Below, piece after piece: positions 41,711 to 53,289 of a stretch of DNA of 64,000 bases (position 1 is the first letter of the stretch; the number at the start of each line of letters is the position of its first letter). The notes under the pieces are model-generated. The model saw only the letters and a list, made by a program, of their open reading frames with translations, did not search any database and was not told the origin of the DNA. The stretch covers positions 372,001-436,000 of the forward strand of contig NZ_CP079199.1 of the NCBI RefSeq assembly GCF_024758565.1, given 5' to 3'. Origin of the DNA: Mesomycoplasma ovipneumoniae (lineage in GTDB: Bacteria > Bacillota_I > Bacilli_A > Mycoplasmatales > Metamycoplasmataceae). The position numbers were made by a program, and so were the translations under genes.

Positions 41711-41756
41711 TGCCGATAAATGCTTTTTCCACTATTTTGACTAATTTCAGCCGCAA
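41711..41756 (-). repeat. Far copy of the MIP 3'-end duplication
   Basis: ACTATTTTGACTAATTTCAG plus CCGCAAA matches GCTATTTTAACTAATTTCAG plus TCGCCAAA at the MIP end (42341-42386). The two copies flank repeat copy 4. Confidence 0.7.
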
Positions 41757-42340
41757 ACCTAAGTTTGCTAGTTTAATGGTGAAAATTTACTTTTTAGTGA
41801 ACACAAATACGCAAAAATACCTGTAAAATCCATGTTTTTTGACCTAAAACCTTAATCTTTATTATCTTAAAATTAACCTTTTACAAAAAATGTTTGGTCT
41901 AAAAAAAATTTATGTTATAATAAAGTTCACTAAGAATAATTAATAAATTTTGATATTGAATTAAGGGGGAATTAGTTATGTTTTTGCCATAAAAAAATCA
42001 CAAAATGCGAATTATCCATTATATTTTTAAATATGATGGAATGCCTTAAATTTAACCGTTTAGAAATCTTCAAATTTAAGGCTTTTGATTATTGTTCTTT
42101 CAAAACTTCATATGTTTTTTTAGGCTCAATTTAAATAAAAATGAGTTTTCTATTTGCATTGAGTTTAAATAGTAGTTGTATTTTTCTTTCATGAGTGTTA
42201 GATTTAAAATTTAGTGTTTTTGCTTTGATAGTTATTATTCCTGAGTTTACCAAAAAAGTTAAAAAAGTGCCCAAAAAAATCAGACACTTTTTTAAGATTA
42301 TTTCATCAAACTGGGAAACTCGGGTTCAGCAACTAAAACT
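41757..42340 (+). repeat. Dispersed non-coding repeat, copy 4 (inverted)
   Basis: Reverse orientation, so its promoter reads on +. The promoter is TTGGTC (41894), 16 bases, TATAAT (41916-41921), with only 6 A where the other copies have 15-18. A ribosome-binding site (AAGGGGGAA) precedes the five-codon ORF ATG-TTT-TTG-CCA-TAA at 41978-41992. The 39-base hairpin is at 42125-42173, and the edge hairpin (AAAAAAGTGCCC...GACACTTTTTT) at 42260-42295. The end motif is CATCAAACTGGGAAACTCGG. Confidence 0.87.
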
Positions 42341-42370
42341 GTCAATAAAAGTTTTTTTTTGCTATTTTAA

Positions 42371-44839
42371 CTAATTTCAGTCGCCAAAAACATCAACTTT
42401 TTGTGAGTCATCAAAGCCATTTGGAAAGAGATAAGTTTTAATTCCTTTATCTTTATAAAGTTGTTGCATTGCTTGAAAATATGATTTTCGTTGGTGTTTT
42501 GAGCCATAAATTAGGTCGTATTTTGGCAAATTGTACTGTCCATAATAACCTTTATAGTCATTTCCATATGATCTTAAATTTAAACTAACAGCAGTTGAAG
42601 CGCGCGGATCAGTTGCAAAAACTAATGAATATAGTTTATTATCTTTATATATTCCAGTTCCTGACATTCCTCCCCCACCAGTGAAATTATCAAGCAAAGT
42701 GCCTAAACCTCAAAATAAATAAGGAGTATGACTAAATACATTTTTTGCCGGATCAAATTTAGTAATTTTAATAAAACCATTACTTACATAAGGCATTGCA
42801 ATAAAAATATCAGTCAAACCAGGCTTGTTCATGAATGAACGATAAGATCTTGATCAAGAAAGATCGCCACCATTTTGTAACTGTTGGTTAGATGGATCTT
42901 GATTAAAATAGAGACCATTATCTTTATTTACATAAGGACTAACGCTATGTTTTCTTGTTTCTCAAGCATTTTTATTTTTGAATTCATTTAAAGTTTGACT
43001 TGTTTCTGCTTCTGTAAGTGGAAAACCTAGACCATAAAACTGATTTGCTGGTAGTTTGTCATATTGTTCATCTTTTAAAAAGTCAGCATCAGAAGTAATT
43101 GCTGTTGATTTGTCTTTGGTTTTTTGGTCTTTATGGTCATCATACCAGTCTTTTGTGATTATTTTTGCTTGGTCTTCGTTGTCAAAGGTAACTTCCATAA
43201 TTGCAAAATCAAGCAATTCTTCCATATTTTTGTATTTTTCTTGATTTGTAAAGTCGCCTAGTTTTTTGTCAAAAACATTTGAACCAAAGACAATTGTTCT
43301 AACATTTAGTTCAGCATTTTCGGGAATTGTTTGACTATCAAGTTTTTCATCATTTACGGCAAAATTATTGGAACTATCAAGTGTTTTTCCGGCATTATGA
43401 ATATTTGTTCCTTTTGTTCGCACGGTAAGATTGACTGTATCATAATAATTTTGGTGGCGAGGTTCAGCAGTTGTTGGCATTATATTATTTAGGCTAACAG
43501 AATCTTTAATTTTTGTAAAAACCAAACTTCATGTGTTATATTGACGGTTATGAGTGTTATAAGCATCATCATCACGGCCATAAATTTTATCTTTATGATA
43601 GTCATTTGCAACTTGAAGTCGATTTAAAACGTGTGCATTTGTAATAAAATACCAAGTCAGAGGATATTTATTGCCATCTTCTTTTTTATAGTCAATAATA
43701 TTTAGAGTTCCTCTGTGCATATTATTAAAATGAACTATTTCATTAGGGGGTAAATAATCAGGCTCACCCTCTTTTCCATTGTGAGTTCTTAAAAATTGAC
43801 CATTTCTAAAAGCAACAGAAATTGCACTTTTTGTTAATTTTTTATACTCTTGGTTTGGTAAAATCCGTGGCAAACCAACTCTTCCAGGTCCACCTCTTAA
43901 AACTTGTCCGCTTTGAGGATCAAGGTGAATTGCCGGGGATGTATCACCTTTATGATGTTCGGGAATATCAATTCCTGTTATTTTTCCAGAATTATCATAT
44001 TTTGGTAAGACAAAAGTTCGCTGAGAAGCATTATCATATAAAGGTTGATTTACATTTTTAGCTTTTTGATCTAAAGATGATTTTAAATTTGAAGAGACTT
44101 TTTTGGTATTGCCAAGTGGATAATCACTAAGTCCATCAGGGTCATCAAGTCCAAGAACTTTAGCTCCGCCACCACCGTATTTTTCGAGGTAATATCTTCA
44201 TTCATTATCAGGAAAATCGTATTTATATTGATCTTCAACAGTTCGTTTTCCATCTTTTACAATTGCTCAATTTTGACCTTTTGGGGCAACAGCATTTAAT
44301 TGTTCATAATATTTATTAACTCGATCTTCGGGAATTTCGGGCTGACTTTGCTGTGGTAATTCTCTTGTTTTTTCAATTGGTTTTAGAATATCTAAAAAAG
44401 ATCCAATTATTAATTTAGTTAAATTATCAGTTTGGTAGCCAGTTTTTTCAAGCTGAAAATCCAAAGTTTTTTTAGCACTATCTCAGTCAATTTGTTTTTT
44501 TTCTAAATCTTCATTTTGAAATAATTGAGATAATGAAGACTTAACTTCATCAAGAGTTTTGGTCAAATTTTGGTATGAAGTCTGTGAAGAACTAGCTTCA
44601 AAAGTAGAATAAGCAGAATTTATTTTGTCTTCAAAACTTTTTTTGGCATTTTCATCAAATTTAGGCTGTTGAGTTTCAGTATTTGATTGACCGCCGCCCC
44701 CTGGTTTTGGATCTTTTTTTGGCTGTTCAACTTTAGTTTCATTGTTAGTTGTACATGAATAAAAAACAAAACTACTTAAACCAAGTCCAAAAAGTAAAAA
44801 AAGTGCTTTGTTTTTTACTAAAAAATTATTTTTTTTCAT
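42371..44839 (-). CDS. mip: Mycoplasma immunoglobulin protease MIP (DUF31 serine protease lipoprotein)
   Basis: Surface protease of the MIB-MIP system, which captures host IgG and removes its VH domain. It has 822 residues. The lipoprotein signal ends LSSFVFYSC, followed by a Gly-rich spacer. A trypsin-like triad can be placed at His403 (FITNAHVL), Asp544 (LLDFAIMEV) and Ser726 (GGGGMSGTGIY). TGA codons are Trp. The gene starts 23 bases after the MIB stop and so is in one operon with it. Because MIB is out of frame, MIP may be made without its partner in this genome. Family function is from published work on the family; this copy is by similarity. Confidence 0.88.
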
Positions 44840-44862
44840 ATTTCACCACCAAAAAAATTAAA

Positions 44863-47026
44863 TTAGACAAGTCCAGAAGAACTTGAGCTACTTTGGCGAC
44901 CAACAAGAACTTGTGCTGTTCCAATTGTTGAGCCAATTTTACTTTTTGCTTCTTCAGTTTCTACAAAAATTTGACTTATATTGTTTCCTGAAGCATTTGC
45001 AACGCTAATGAATTTTCGTAGTTGCTCAACTGAATCGCCTGTTGGTGATCCAGAAATATAAACAGGGTAAGAATTAATTTGACGCCCATCAATTTTCACA
45101 TCAACTCTTGGACTACTTCCAGGGACAGATTCAGAAAATCTTTCAGTAAATTGGGCACCATCAAGATCAGAAAATTTAAAGTTTAGACTGTTAGCCCCAT
45201 TAGAATTTGAACCTTTAATTATTAACTTGGTGAACTTTAATTTTCTAAAGCCAGTGTAATTTTCCTGAGCATAAGGATCATCTTCCCAATTTTTAACTTT
45301 TTCGTTAAAAGTTTTATCAAATTCAGCAAATTTTATCCCTTTAAAAGTATTTACATCTGTTTCTGAAAAATCAAGTGTGGTTGGTCAGCCACCTTTTCCA
45401 CCAAAGTTTCCTTGGAACACTCGCTGATTAATTTTTGAGTCAAAAACTATCGAGAGACCCTCGTTAATTTTTTCAACAGTGTCACCTTTTTCTCATCTTA
45501 GACCTGAAAAAACTATTGAACCACCAATTTTACCTTGAGATTGATCAAAAGTTGCTTGATTATTATAGTCAAAACTAATAAAATCAACATTTTTTAGACC
45601 ATTAGGATTAATACTTCATTCATCACTTACCGAATTAATTTCTGTATAAATTGACAGTTCTTTTAATTTTTTATTTTCAAGACCACGTAAGGACTTTGTG
45701 GCATTTATATTATTTAAAAATACTGAAACTGTATTAATTTGACTAGGAATGGCTTCAAGAATGCTTGAAGCATTTTGAAGCGAGTTAGCTTCACCAATAT
45801 TTTTTATTCTTATAGCTTGAACTTTGCCGTCCTTTTGCGAAATTTTTGCCATAATTTCTTGAAATTTCTCAAAAGCATTATTATCATTAGCATCAAGCTG
45901 AATTAATTTTAAAGGTTGGCGATTTTTATCTTCATTTTCTGAATTAGGACTGTATTCATAAACCTTAATTGAATTAGTAAAACTGCCAATTTCTGAAGAA
46001 AAAGTTGAACTTACATCTGATTTTGACCAACCGGGAAATTCGCCATTAGAAATATTCCACGGACTTAAAGAATACCAACTTGGAGTATTAAAAGTACGAC
46101 TTTGGTTATGTTTTTTTAGTCTATTTAAAGTTGGATTTTTACTTTCATCTTCATATTCTCAAGCATGAATCGTATCAAGTGAAGGAACCAAACCTTGTCT
46201 AAGTGATTTTAGCTCTTCCAAAGTAAGGGAAGTTTTTTCTGGAAGGTTTTTTAAATATTCTAAATAATTTTTTTCACGATTTAAATTATATCTAGGAAGA
46301 TCAATTCTTCTTTGGTAGGCTTCTTTTCAGAGGTGTTTTCCAGCCTCAGTTTTAGGAATTTTACCGCGAATATGATCTTTTTCAAAATCTTCTTTATAGG
46401 AACGCTCGATTTCATTAACTTCAGCTTGCAAGTTTGAAACTCGAAATTCAATAGTTTTAATTTCGTTAGCAAGAGCTTTTCTATATCTTTCAAGAGCATA
46501 CTGAATTCTTGACTGAGAAACTCCTGGAACCGGGTTTTGACGAGTTGTTGGAACTGGCGATGAATTTTGAACAATTACTGGTGATCTAGTTTGCGTATGT
46601 GGGGTTGAAACCTCTGCAGGTTTCCTAGGAGAGAGAGAGAGAGAGAGAGCGACGTGGAGTTGAAGGTCTTTGAACTGGAGTTTCTATTTTGGTTATAACT
46701 ACCGGCTCTTTTATTTTTGTTTGAACTTTAGGAGTTTCTTGTTTAATTATCGGTTTGGGTGTTTCTTCTTTTGGTTTAACTAAATCCACTTTCGGTTGGT
46801 TATTTTCTTGTGGTTTAAAATCAGAATTAACGACCGGTGAGACATAAGTTAAATCATTTGGATTATTTTTATTTACAATTGAAGGGGTCGAAGAACTATA
46901 GTGAATTTCATTACTGGAGCTAATAAAATTATTAGCTAAGGAACTAGCAAAAGAACCACCAACTAAAACCATAGCGGATGCGGCTAAAATTATTAATTTT
47001 CTTCTTCTTGGAACATAAATTTGCAT
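44863..47026 (-). CDS. mib: Mycoplasma immunoglobulin-binding protein MIB, out of frame at an (AG)10 tract
   Basis: IgG-capturing partner of MIP. The N-terminus YVPRRRKLIILAASAMVLVG is the usual basic/hydrophobic anchor, followed by a Pro/Lys-rich spacer. Frame 1 from the ATG runs into the AG tract (46630-46649) and stops at TAG 46625-46627. The rest of the protein is open in another frame from 46623 to the stop at 44863 with only TGA (Trp) codons, and includes PWNISNGEF and the end RQSSSSSSGLV. Adding one AG unit (11) or removing two (8) restores a 721-residue protein. AAGGAGG at 47031 and TATAAT at 47063 look intact. Likely phase-OFF rather than dead. Confidence 0.85.
46630..46649 (-). repeat. 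(AG)10 dinucleotide tract inside mib
   Basis: Twenty bases of perfect AG on + (CT on the coding strand, encoding Ser-Leu repeats), about 130 codons into the gene. The two flanking reading frames differ by one repeat unit. Confidence 0.95.
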
Positions 47027-47062
47027 ATTTCCTCCTTATTACTTTTCATATAGGATATAATA

Positions 47063-47068
47063 ATTATA
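47063..47068 (-). promoter_or_regulatory. mib-mip promoter -10
   Basis: TATAAT on the minus strand about 37 bases before the ATG, with a strong AAGGAGG ribosome-binding site between. Confidence 0.55.
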
Positions 47069-47811
47069 CAAATTTTTTATTTTTTAAAAATAAAAAATGT
47101 ACTACAAATTTTGAATTTGTTAGTTTATGTAGTTTTAATCGCCTTTTTATTATTAATTTAATTATTTTTGCCAAAAAACAGTCAAATTAATAATTTTCAT
47201 TATATTTTTTTGAGTTTAAGAAACACCTCGTAGTGATATTTTAAAATGGAAAATTTTAAAAAGGGGGACTTAGTATAAATTAATATCCAACCTCTTTTTT
47301 AAAATGTGATTTTTTATAGAAAATTTAGATATATAATAAAAATTTTAAACTATTAATAATTTTTTTCAAGTAAAAAATGAATATTTTGTACAAAAAGAAC
47401 GCTCAAAAGATTTAAATTTTCTAAACTTTGGTAGTTTTTTGCTAGTTGTTTAATCATATTAAGCTTTTTTAAAAGGATTTTTCTGAGTTTTCTAGTGGTC
47501 TAATTATTTGAATAGGTATGATTTTTATTTTGATATCTTAATAAATCAGCAAAAAAATTGTAATTAACTTTTGCAAAAAATTAAAAAAGTGCCTAAAAAC
47601 AGAGACTTTTTCAAGATTAGCTCATCAAACTGGGAAACTCGCATAATTTAGGAATTTATGTTATTTGTATATAAAGAGTCAAGTCCCCACACAACCTAAA
47701 TTAATTTCTCCAAATCTTTTAAAATGAACATGATAGAAAAAATTAACAAAAGTGTACAATCAAAACTATAAATGAAAAATTATTTGTCTTATTTTTTCTA
47801 CTAATTTAAAC
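47069..47811. other. Gene-free spacer with a partial repeat
   Basis: No gene. 47430-47645 resembles the spacers upstream of both subtilase operons (51540-51740 and 55420-55640). It ends with the shared hairpin AAAAAAGTGCC...GACTTTTTC and CATCAAACTGGGAAACTCG, the edge of the dispersed repeat. The rest shows nothing. Confidence 0.6.
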
Positions 47812-49290
47812 TTATACGTCGTTATTTACTGTTTGTTTGTCTTTTTCTTCATATTTATCTAAATAATTCTTTTTTAAATCATCAATTAGTTCAAGCCGCC
47901 TAACGTTTTTATCAAAAACGATATTCTTATTCTTAGGAAAAGCCAAGATTTGGAAAGCCACCTTCTCAAAACTAGATTTAGGACTTCCAACAAAATTTAG
48001 TGTTAAATCCGTTTCAAAAACTGTTGTCAAAAAAATATTATTATCTTCTGTTTTTCTAAGAAGCAATTTTTCTCACTCCACCCTTTTTGGAAAATCAGCA
48101 GGATCTGGTATAGGGTCGGGAGTCAACCTTCAAAATGATTCATAACCAATTCGCTCCCAAGTTTCGTAAATAAAAATATTGTTATTTTTTAGAAATTCAT
48201 CAAGTTTTTCGCCGTTTAGAAATTTTTGCTCAAAATCAGAAATTAGATCATTTTGGTCAATTTCTAATTTAGGATCTAATTTTAAAATTCGGTCAATAAT
48301 TGTTGTCTTAAATTCGTCAATATTCTTGATAATTGCATGTTTTTTTGGTAAAAAACTGTTAGATGAAGGTTTAATTTTGTCTGTAATTAAATCAAGAATT
48401 TTTGGCTTTAAAGTTTTAATATTATTAATTTCTTGGCTAAAATCGATAATATCAAATATAAAAGAGGGGGAAGAACCGCTAATCTTGTTTTTTGACAAAT
48501 TGTACTTTTTTGTGAGTTTATTATAAATTTTTCTAGCTTCTCTTTCAATTATCTTTTCCCTATTTCTAGAATCTTTAATTGTATCATTATCTTTAATGTA
48601 AATTCCTTCGTCAATGTCCCTAAAGGTGATTGTTTTATTTTTAGGGTAAACTATAACATTAAAAAAAGGCGAATCATCAAAAACTACATGGGGTTGAACT
48701 AATTCTCCTTCTATAATATAATCTGGTACAAGTCTTGTAGCTATAATGTTTGAAGAACCATTTTCTTCAAAATAATAGTGGGTAACACGAGTTTGCATTC
48801 AATTTCTGACATTTTCGTCTATTATAATATTGTTTTTTTCTAATACTTTTTCAAGAGGCTCTCCCTTTAGAAATTTGTCTTCAAATTCTGACTTGAGTCC
48901 AGAAGTATTAACTTTGGCAAAATTAGGATTATTTTTTATAATTTCTTCTGTTCTATTAACAATATTTTTTTGAAATTGCTCTAGGTTTTCGATTGTTATT
49001 ATATCTTGTTCGCCAAGGAATAAATATTTGTCACGTTTTCTTTGGGGTTGGTTATAAAACAGATTTAAGGCTGAAAAAGTACCATTTTTTGCATTAAATT
49101 CTTCATAATGTTTTGCTAGTAAATTTAAAAAATAGTTAGAATTATAATTTTTCGGATTGTTAATTTCCTCATCTATATTAAAAATTTGTTTAGTAATAAA
49201 ATGAATTAAATTTCCGCAGGAAGTTAAAAAAAATGCCGGAATTAAAAGGGTTGTTCCCAAAAATTTAGTAAGAATTAGTTTAGTTTTCAT
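47812..49290 (-). CDS. Lipoprotein of subtilase cassette 1
   Basis: 492 residues with a lipoprotein signal ending FFLTSC. The protein is an internal duplication of a ~200-residue module. Copy one has ENLEQFQKNIVNR, KSEFEDKFLKGEPL, EKNNIIIDEN and VYPKNKTITF. Copy two has KNIDEFKTTIIDR, SDFEQKFLNGEKL, KNNNIFIYET and FPKNKNIVF. TGA codons at 48799, 48067 and 48130 positions are Trp. The ATG overlaps the subtilase stop by 11 bases, so the two are co-translated. Paralogue of the gene at 51874. Function unknown; by analogy with MIB-MIP it may bind the protease substrate. Confidence 0.75.
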
Positions 49291-51361
49291 TGTCTACCAA
49301 ATAAGAAACAGCTAATTTGTCATCCACCGAATTTTCAAAAACAGAAGATCTATAATTTCAAACATTAATCCGATAATAACCAGATTCGTTTGACTTAAAA
49401 TCTATTAATTCATCATTACCTAGGTCACTATTAGATGATGCAATAGTAACTCATTTGCCATATGAATTTAATTTTTGTAAGTAAAGATCATAATCAGAAA
49501 CAATATTATTATTTTGTCGTTTTTTAGTTGCGTCTAATGACAATCATTGCTTGTTAAGATGATCTGATGATCACTTATGCATATCTGCTAGACCTAAACC
49601 AACTGCAGTTTTAATAGGAATTGTAGGATTAAATAGTCCAGATACAACCCCGGTAATTGGGGGTAAAAATCACCATCAGCTAGGTATATTTTGCCCTATT
49701 TTGTAGTCTTCCTTATTTTTTAGAATACCAGCATTAAACATTCAAGACAAAGAGGATTTAATTCGCTCATTTGAATTAACTCAAAACTTATCGCTAGTAA
49801 AAATACTTTTGCCCACATTTTCCTTATTGCCGGAAATAAAAGCGGTGTTATCTACTGCTTTTTTCATTTTTTCAAAATCAGGGGTTCCAGCCCCATACTT
49901 TTCATAATAACCATTCTTTTTTTTGACCAAACCAGTATGATTTGGACTTATTGCAGAAACAGAAAGAATCGATTTTATCGCCGGAATTCTATAATCATTA
50001 TAATCTAAATTTGGTTTTTCTCTTAAAAGTGTTGATATTAACCCAGTTACAATAGGGGCTGCAAAACTCGTTCCATGGATATATTGTTTGTTATTATCGG
50101 GTTCATTTTTATCATAAAAAATATTATAAATCAGCCCCGGGGCGACTACTAAGGGTTTAGCAAATTGCGAGTATTCATCACCAGTTTTAAAATTAGAATA
50201 AGGAGCTATTCTATTTCTTGCTATATTAAAACTATTAGAATTATCTTCAAGCGCTCCAACCACTATTGAATTTAGTGATAAGCTTTTATCATCAATTCAT
50301 GGATTATAACCAACTTTATTTTTGTCAGTTTCATCAGCGCTATTGCCTGCAGAAAACACATTAATTACACCATGTTTTCTTGCTAAGAAATCAAGCAAAT
50401 ACGTATTCTCGTTGTAGTCTTTAAAATCCGCTTTCCCATTTCCATAACTGTGATTTATTACTTTTACACCCTTAGTACCAACCATTCATTCGATTGCTTT
50501 TTGTCATTCAGCATTTGTTCGATATATTGATAAATACAAATCCGACTTTCTATCCACGCCTACTTTGCCACCTAAAATTAATGAAACTAGCGTTGAATGA
50601 GTTGGCTTTTTGTTTTGATCAGATCTATCTGAAACTAGATCGTTTATAGTTAATTGATTTTCATTAAAATATATATTGAAATTTGGGTCAAATTTGTCTA
50701 AAAATTCTATAGCACCAACCTTAGAGGTGATTTTATTTTGATTTTGTTTGTCTTTTGCTGCTTGTTTTTCAAAATTTACTATTGAAATATTTCTGCCTAA
50801 CGAGATTTTAAAAAGTCAATCATTAATATAATTATTATTTGACTGATAATTATTTAACTCATAACTATCATCAAACATTTCAACATATCTTGTTTGTACA
50901 TCTTTTTCTTCATTTTTATAAACAATAAATCTACTGATAGTAGAATTTTCTAAGGAATTTTTAACAAAAAATTCTCGATCATTTTCAGTATCAAAATAAA
51001 ACCAAACAATTGGCAACATTTCGCTGTATTTTGCTTCTTTATATTTTAAGTTTAACTTTTTAATTTTTTCTAAAAAATCAATATTAAAAGAAGTTATTTT
51101 TTTAGATTCAGTATCTAAAAAGTCAGGGTTTAATAATAATTTTAATTCAAAATTATTATCTAGATTTTTAACCTTTGACGATTTATTTAATTTTTTAATA
51201 AAAGGCTCTCTTACATCAATTTTATTACTAAAATTTGTAGAATATCAATACTGCTTATTATTATTTCAATTTATAAAGAATGAACTGTATATTAATGTAA
51301 TTGAAGTAAAACCAAACAAATATAAAGCAAATTTTTTAAACTTTTTAAATTTTTTAGTCAT
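49280..51361 (-). CDS. S8 subtilisin-like serine protease, cassette 1
   Basis: 693 residues with an N-terminal membrane anchor (FALYLFGFTSITLIYSSFF) and no lipobox, so an anchored ectoprotease. Active-site blocks: His255 in THSTLVSLILGG, the oxyanion Asn340 in INVFSAGNSA, and the nucleophile Ser432 in IHGTSFAAPIVTG. The usual catalytic Asp block reads KVGAIEFLDKF, placing Glu219 where Asp is expected, although Asp222 is close by. The C-terminal ~130 residues look like a beta-sandwich (ESGYYRINVWNY). Many TGA codons are Trp. First gene of the operon with the lipoprotein. Confidence 0.85.
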
Positions 51362-51873
51362 AAAAACCAAACCTTATTATGAATTTTATTTTCTATCTAA
51401 CTTATATGAACTTAACAAATTTATAAATCATCTTTTTATTCATAATTAATTATATCAAAAAATAGTCGTGATTCAATAAAAGTTGTTATAAAAACTAAAT
51501 GTAAATTAGTAGAAAAAATTCATACAACTACTTTTTTATTAGCGATTTTGAGTGTAGTACTTTTGTTAATTTTTCTAGGGGGTGTTCATAATTTTGTGAT
51601 CTAAATATTTGGAATAGATGTGATTTTGCTTTCATATTTTAGTAAATCAGTAAAAAATTGTAATTAACTTTTATCAAAAAAATTAAAAAAGTACCTAAAA
51701 ACAGAGACTTTTTCAAGATTACCTCATCAAACTGGGAAAATTGGAAAAAAAATGCAAAATTGACATAAAGAGTTAATTTTGCATGTATATGAAACAATTT
51801 AATAAGAAATTGGCAAAAAAGTTTGATAAGTCTATGAAAAATAAATCTGTACTAGCTCGTTCTTTTCATTTTT
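51362..51873. other. Gene-free spacer with a partial repeat
   Basis: Between subtilase 1 and lipoprotein 2. 51420-51740 parallels 55300-55640 closely and part of 47430-47645. It contains the hairpin AAAAAAGTACC...GACTTTTTC and CATCAAACTGGGAAA. It probably holds the promoter of cassette 1 and the terminator of cassette 2. Confidence 0.6.
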
Positions 51874-53289
51874 CTATTTTTGTAAATAATTTTTTATTAC
51901 TGATTCGAGTGTTTTAAGGCGATTAATTTTTTTATTAAAGACAATATTTTTTTCTTTTGGAACTACTAAAATTTGAAAGGCAAGTTTATTAAATTTTGAT
52001 GACGGGAAAAAACGCGTAAAAGCATCAAAACTATAATCTGAATGGCTAATAGGTTCTAAAAAAATATTGTTATTTTCTTCATTTGTAATGATTATATTTT
52101 CAAATTCTACTGTTGTTGATTTATTACCAGAATTTAAATAATAAGATTGAGGAGAACCATAGACAAACTTTTCTCATGTTTCATATATAAAAATATTTGA
52201 ATTTTTAAAGATATCTTCTAGCTTTTTTCCACTAAATACTTTTGTTTCAAAATCATTTATAAATTCTTTTTCATCTATCTTTAAACTTGGATCCAATTTT
52301 GAAATACGATTAATTATTTTATCTTTAAATTCTTCTAAATTTTTTATTATCGCATGTTTATTTTCGAAAAAATTATTGACTCAAGGGTCGAGTTTTTCAG
52401 CAACTTTATCGTAGGGTTGCTTTAATTTAAAAAATTGAATTTTATTTTTCTTTTGGATAGACTTAATTTCATCGAAAATATCATAAAATGCTTTATTTTT
52501 TAAATAATTCGGAAGTAAATACCTTTTTTCAAGATCATGATAAATTTTTCTAGTTTTATTTACTAAAGTTTCTGCGTCAGCTTTATTAAAATCATAGTGA
52601 AAATAAATTTTTCGATCTTTGGGATATAAAACAACGGTAAAATATGGATTAAAAACTGGCTCAATCCCCAAATTCGTATACTGAATATAATGAATATCTT
52701 TTGCTCGAAAAGGAGTCATATTTATATAGTGATCCTCTTTATCGTCAAAATAATAATGTCTAGCCGATAATAGACTTTTTTCGCCAAAATGTTCCATAAT
52801 TAAAATATTGTTGTTCTTAAGTGTTTCTTCTATTGTTGTACCATTTAGAAATTTTTCTTCAAATTCTTTTTTTATTGAAGCATCACTAACAAAACGATCT
52901 ATATTGGCGTCTTTTGTAATTTCTTTGGATTTGTCAACTATATTTTTTTGAAATTCTTCAAGAGTATAAATATCAATTGAGTTTTTATTACCAAGAAAAT
53001 AATTTCGGCTTCGATTTTGGGCTACATTGCTATCTTTATTTTCTTTTTGCAAGGAATAGAAAAAATTTAATGGCGAAAATGTCGCCCTTTTTACATTGTT
53101 CTCTTCATAATGTTTATCTAATAGATTTAAAAAATAATCTCCACTATATTTATGATTATCTTCATCTAGGCTTGGTAGACTTGGTTTAGTAGTGGTGAAA
53201 TTAAAAAATTGACCACATGAACTCAAAAAAACTGGCAAAGTTAAGGAACTTATAACTATAAATTTACTAAAAAAATATTTAATTTTCAT
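51874..53289 (-). CDS. Lipoprotein of subtilase cassette 2
   Basis: 471 residues; lipoprotein signal ending PVFLSSC. It shares the two-module layout of the 47812 lipoprotein: YTLEEFQKNIVDK, KKEFEEKFLNGTTI, KNNNILIMEH and LYPKDRKIYF, then a second set (KNLEEFKDKIINR, NIFIYETW, VVPKEKNIVF). The start is placed at 53289, where the ATG overlaps the subtilase stop; the longer frame from 53310 lies inside the subtilase. TGA codons such as 52381 are Trp. It has diverged strongly from its paralogue, suggesting diversifying selection or age. Confidence 0.75.

Noticed and set aside
41978..41992. The four-residue ORF in repeat copies as a remnant of a longer gene
   Set aside because: No open frame extends beyond the TAA in any copy, and the downstream sequence conserves hairpins rather than codons.
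46281..46574. 97-residue minus-strand ORF within mib
   Set aside because: It is in a third frame. The real downstream mib frame is open across this region and matches the rest of the protein, so this is a shadow.
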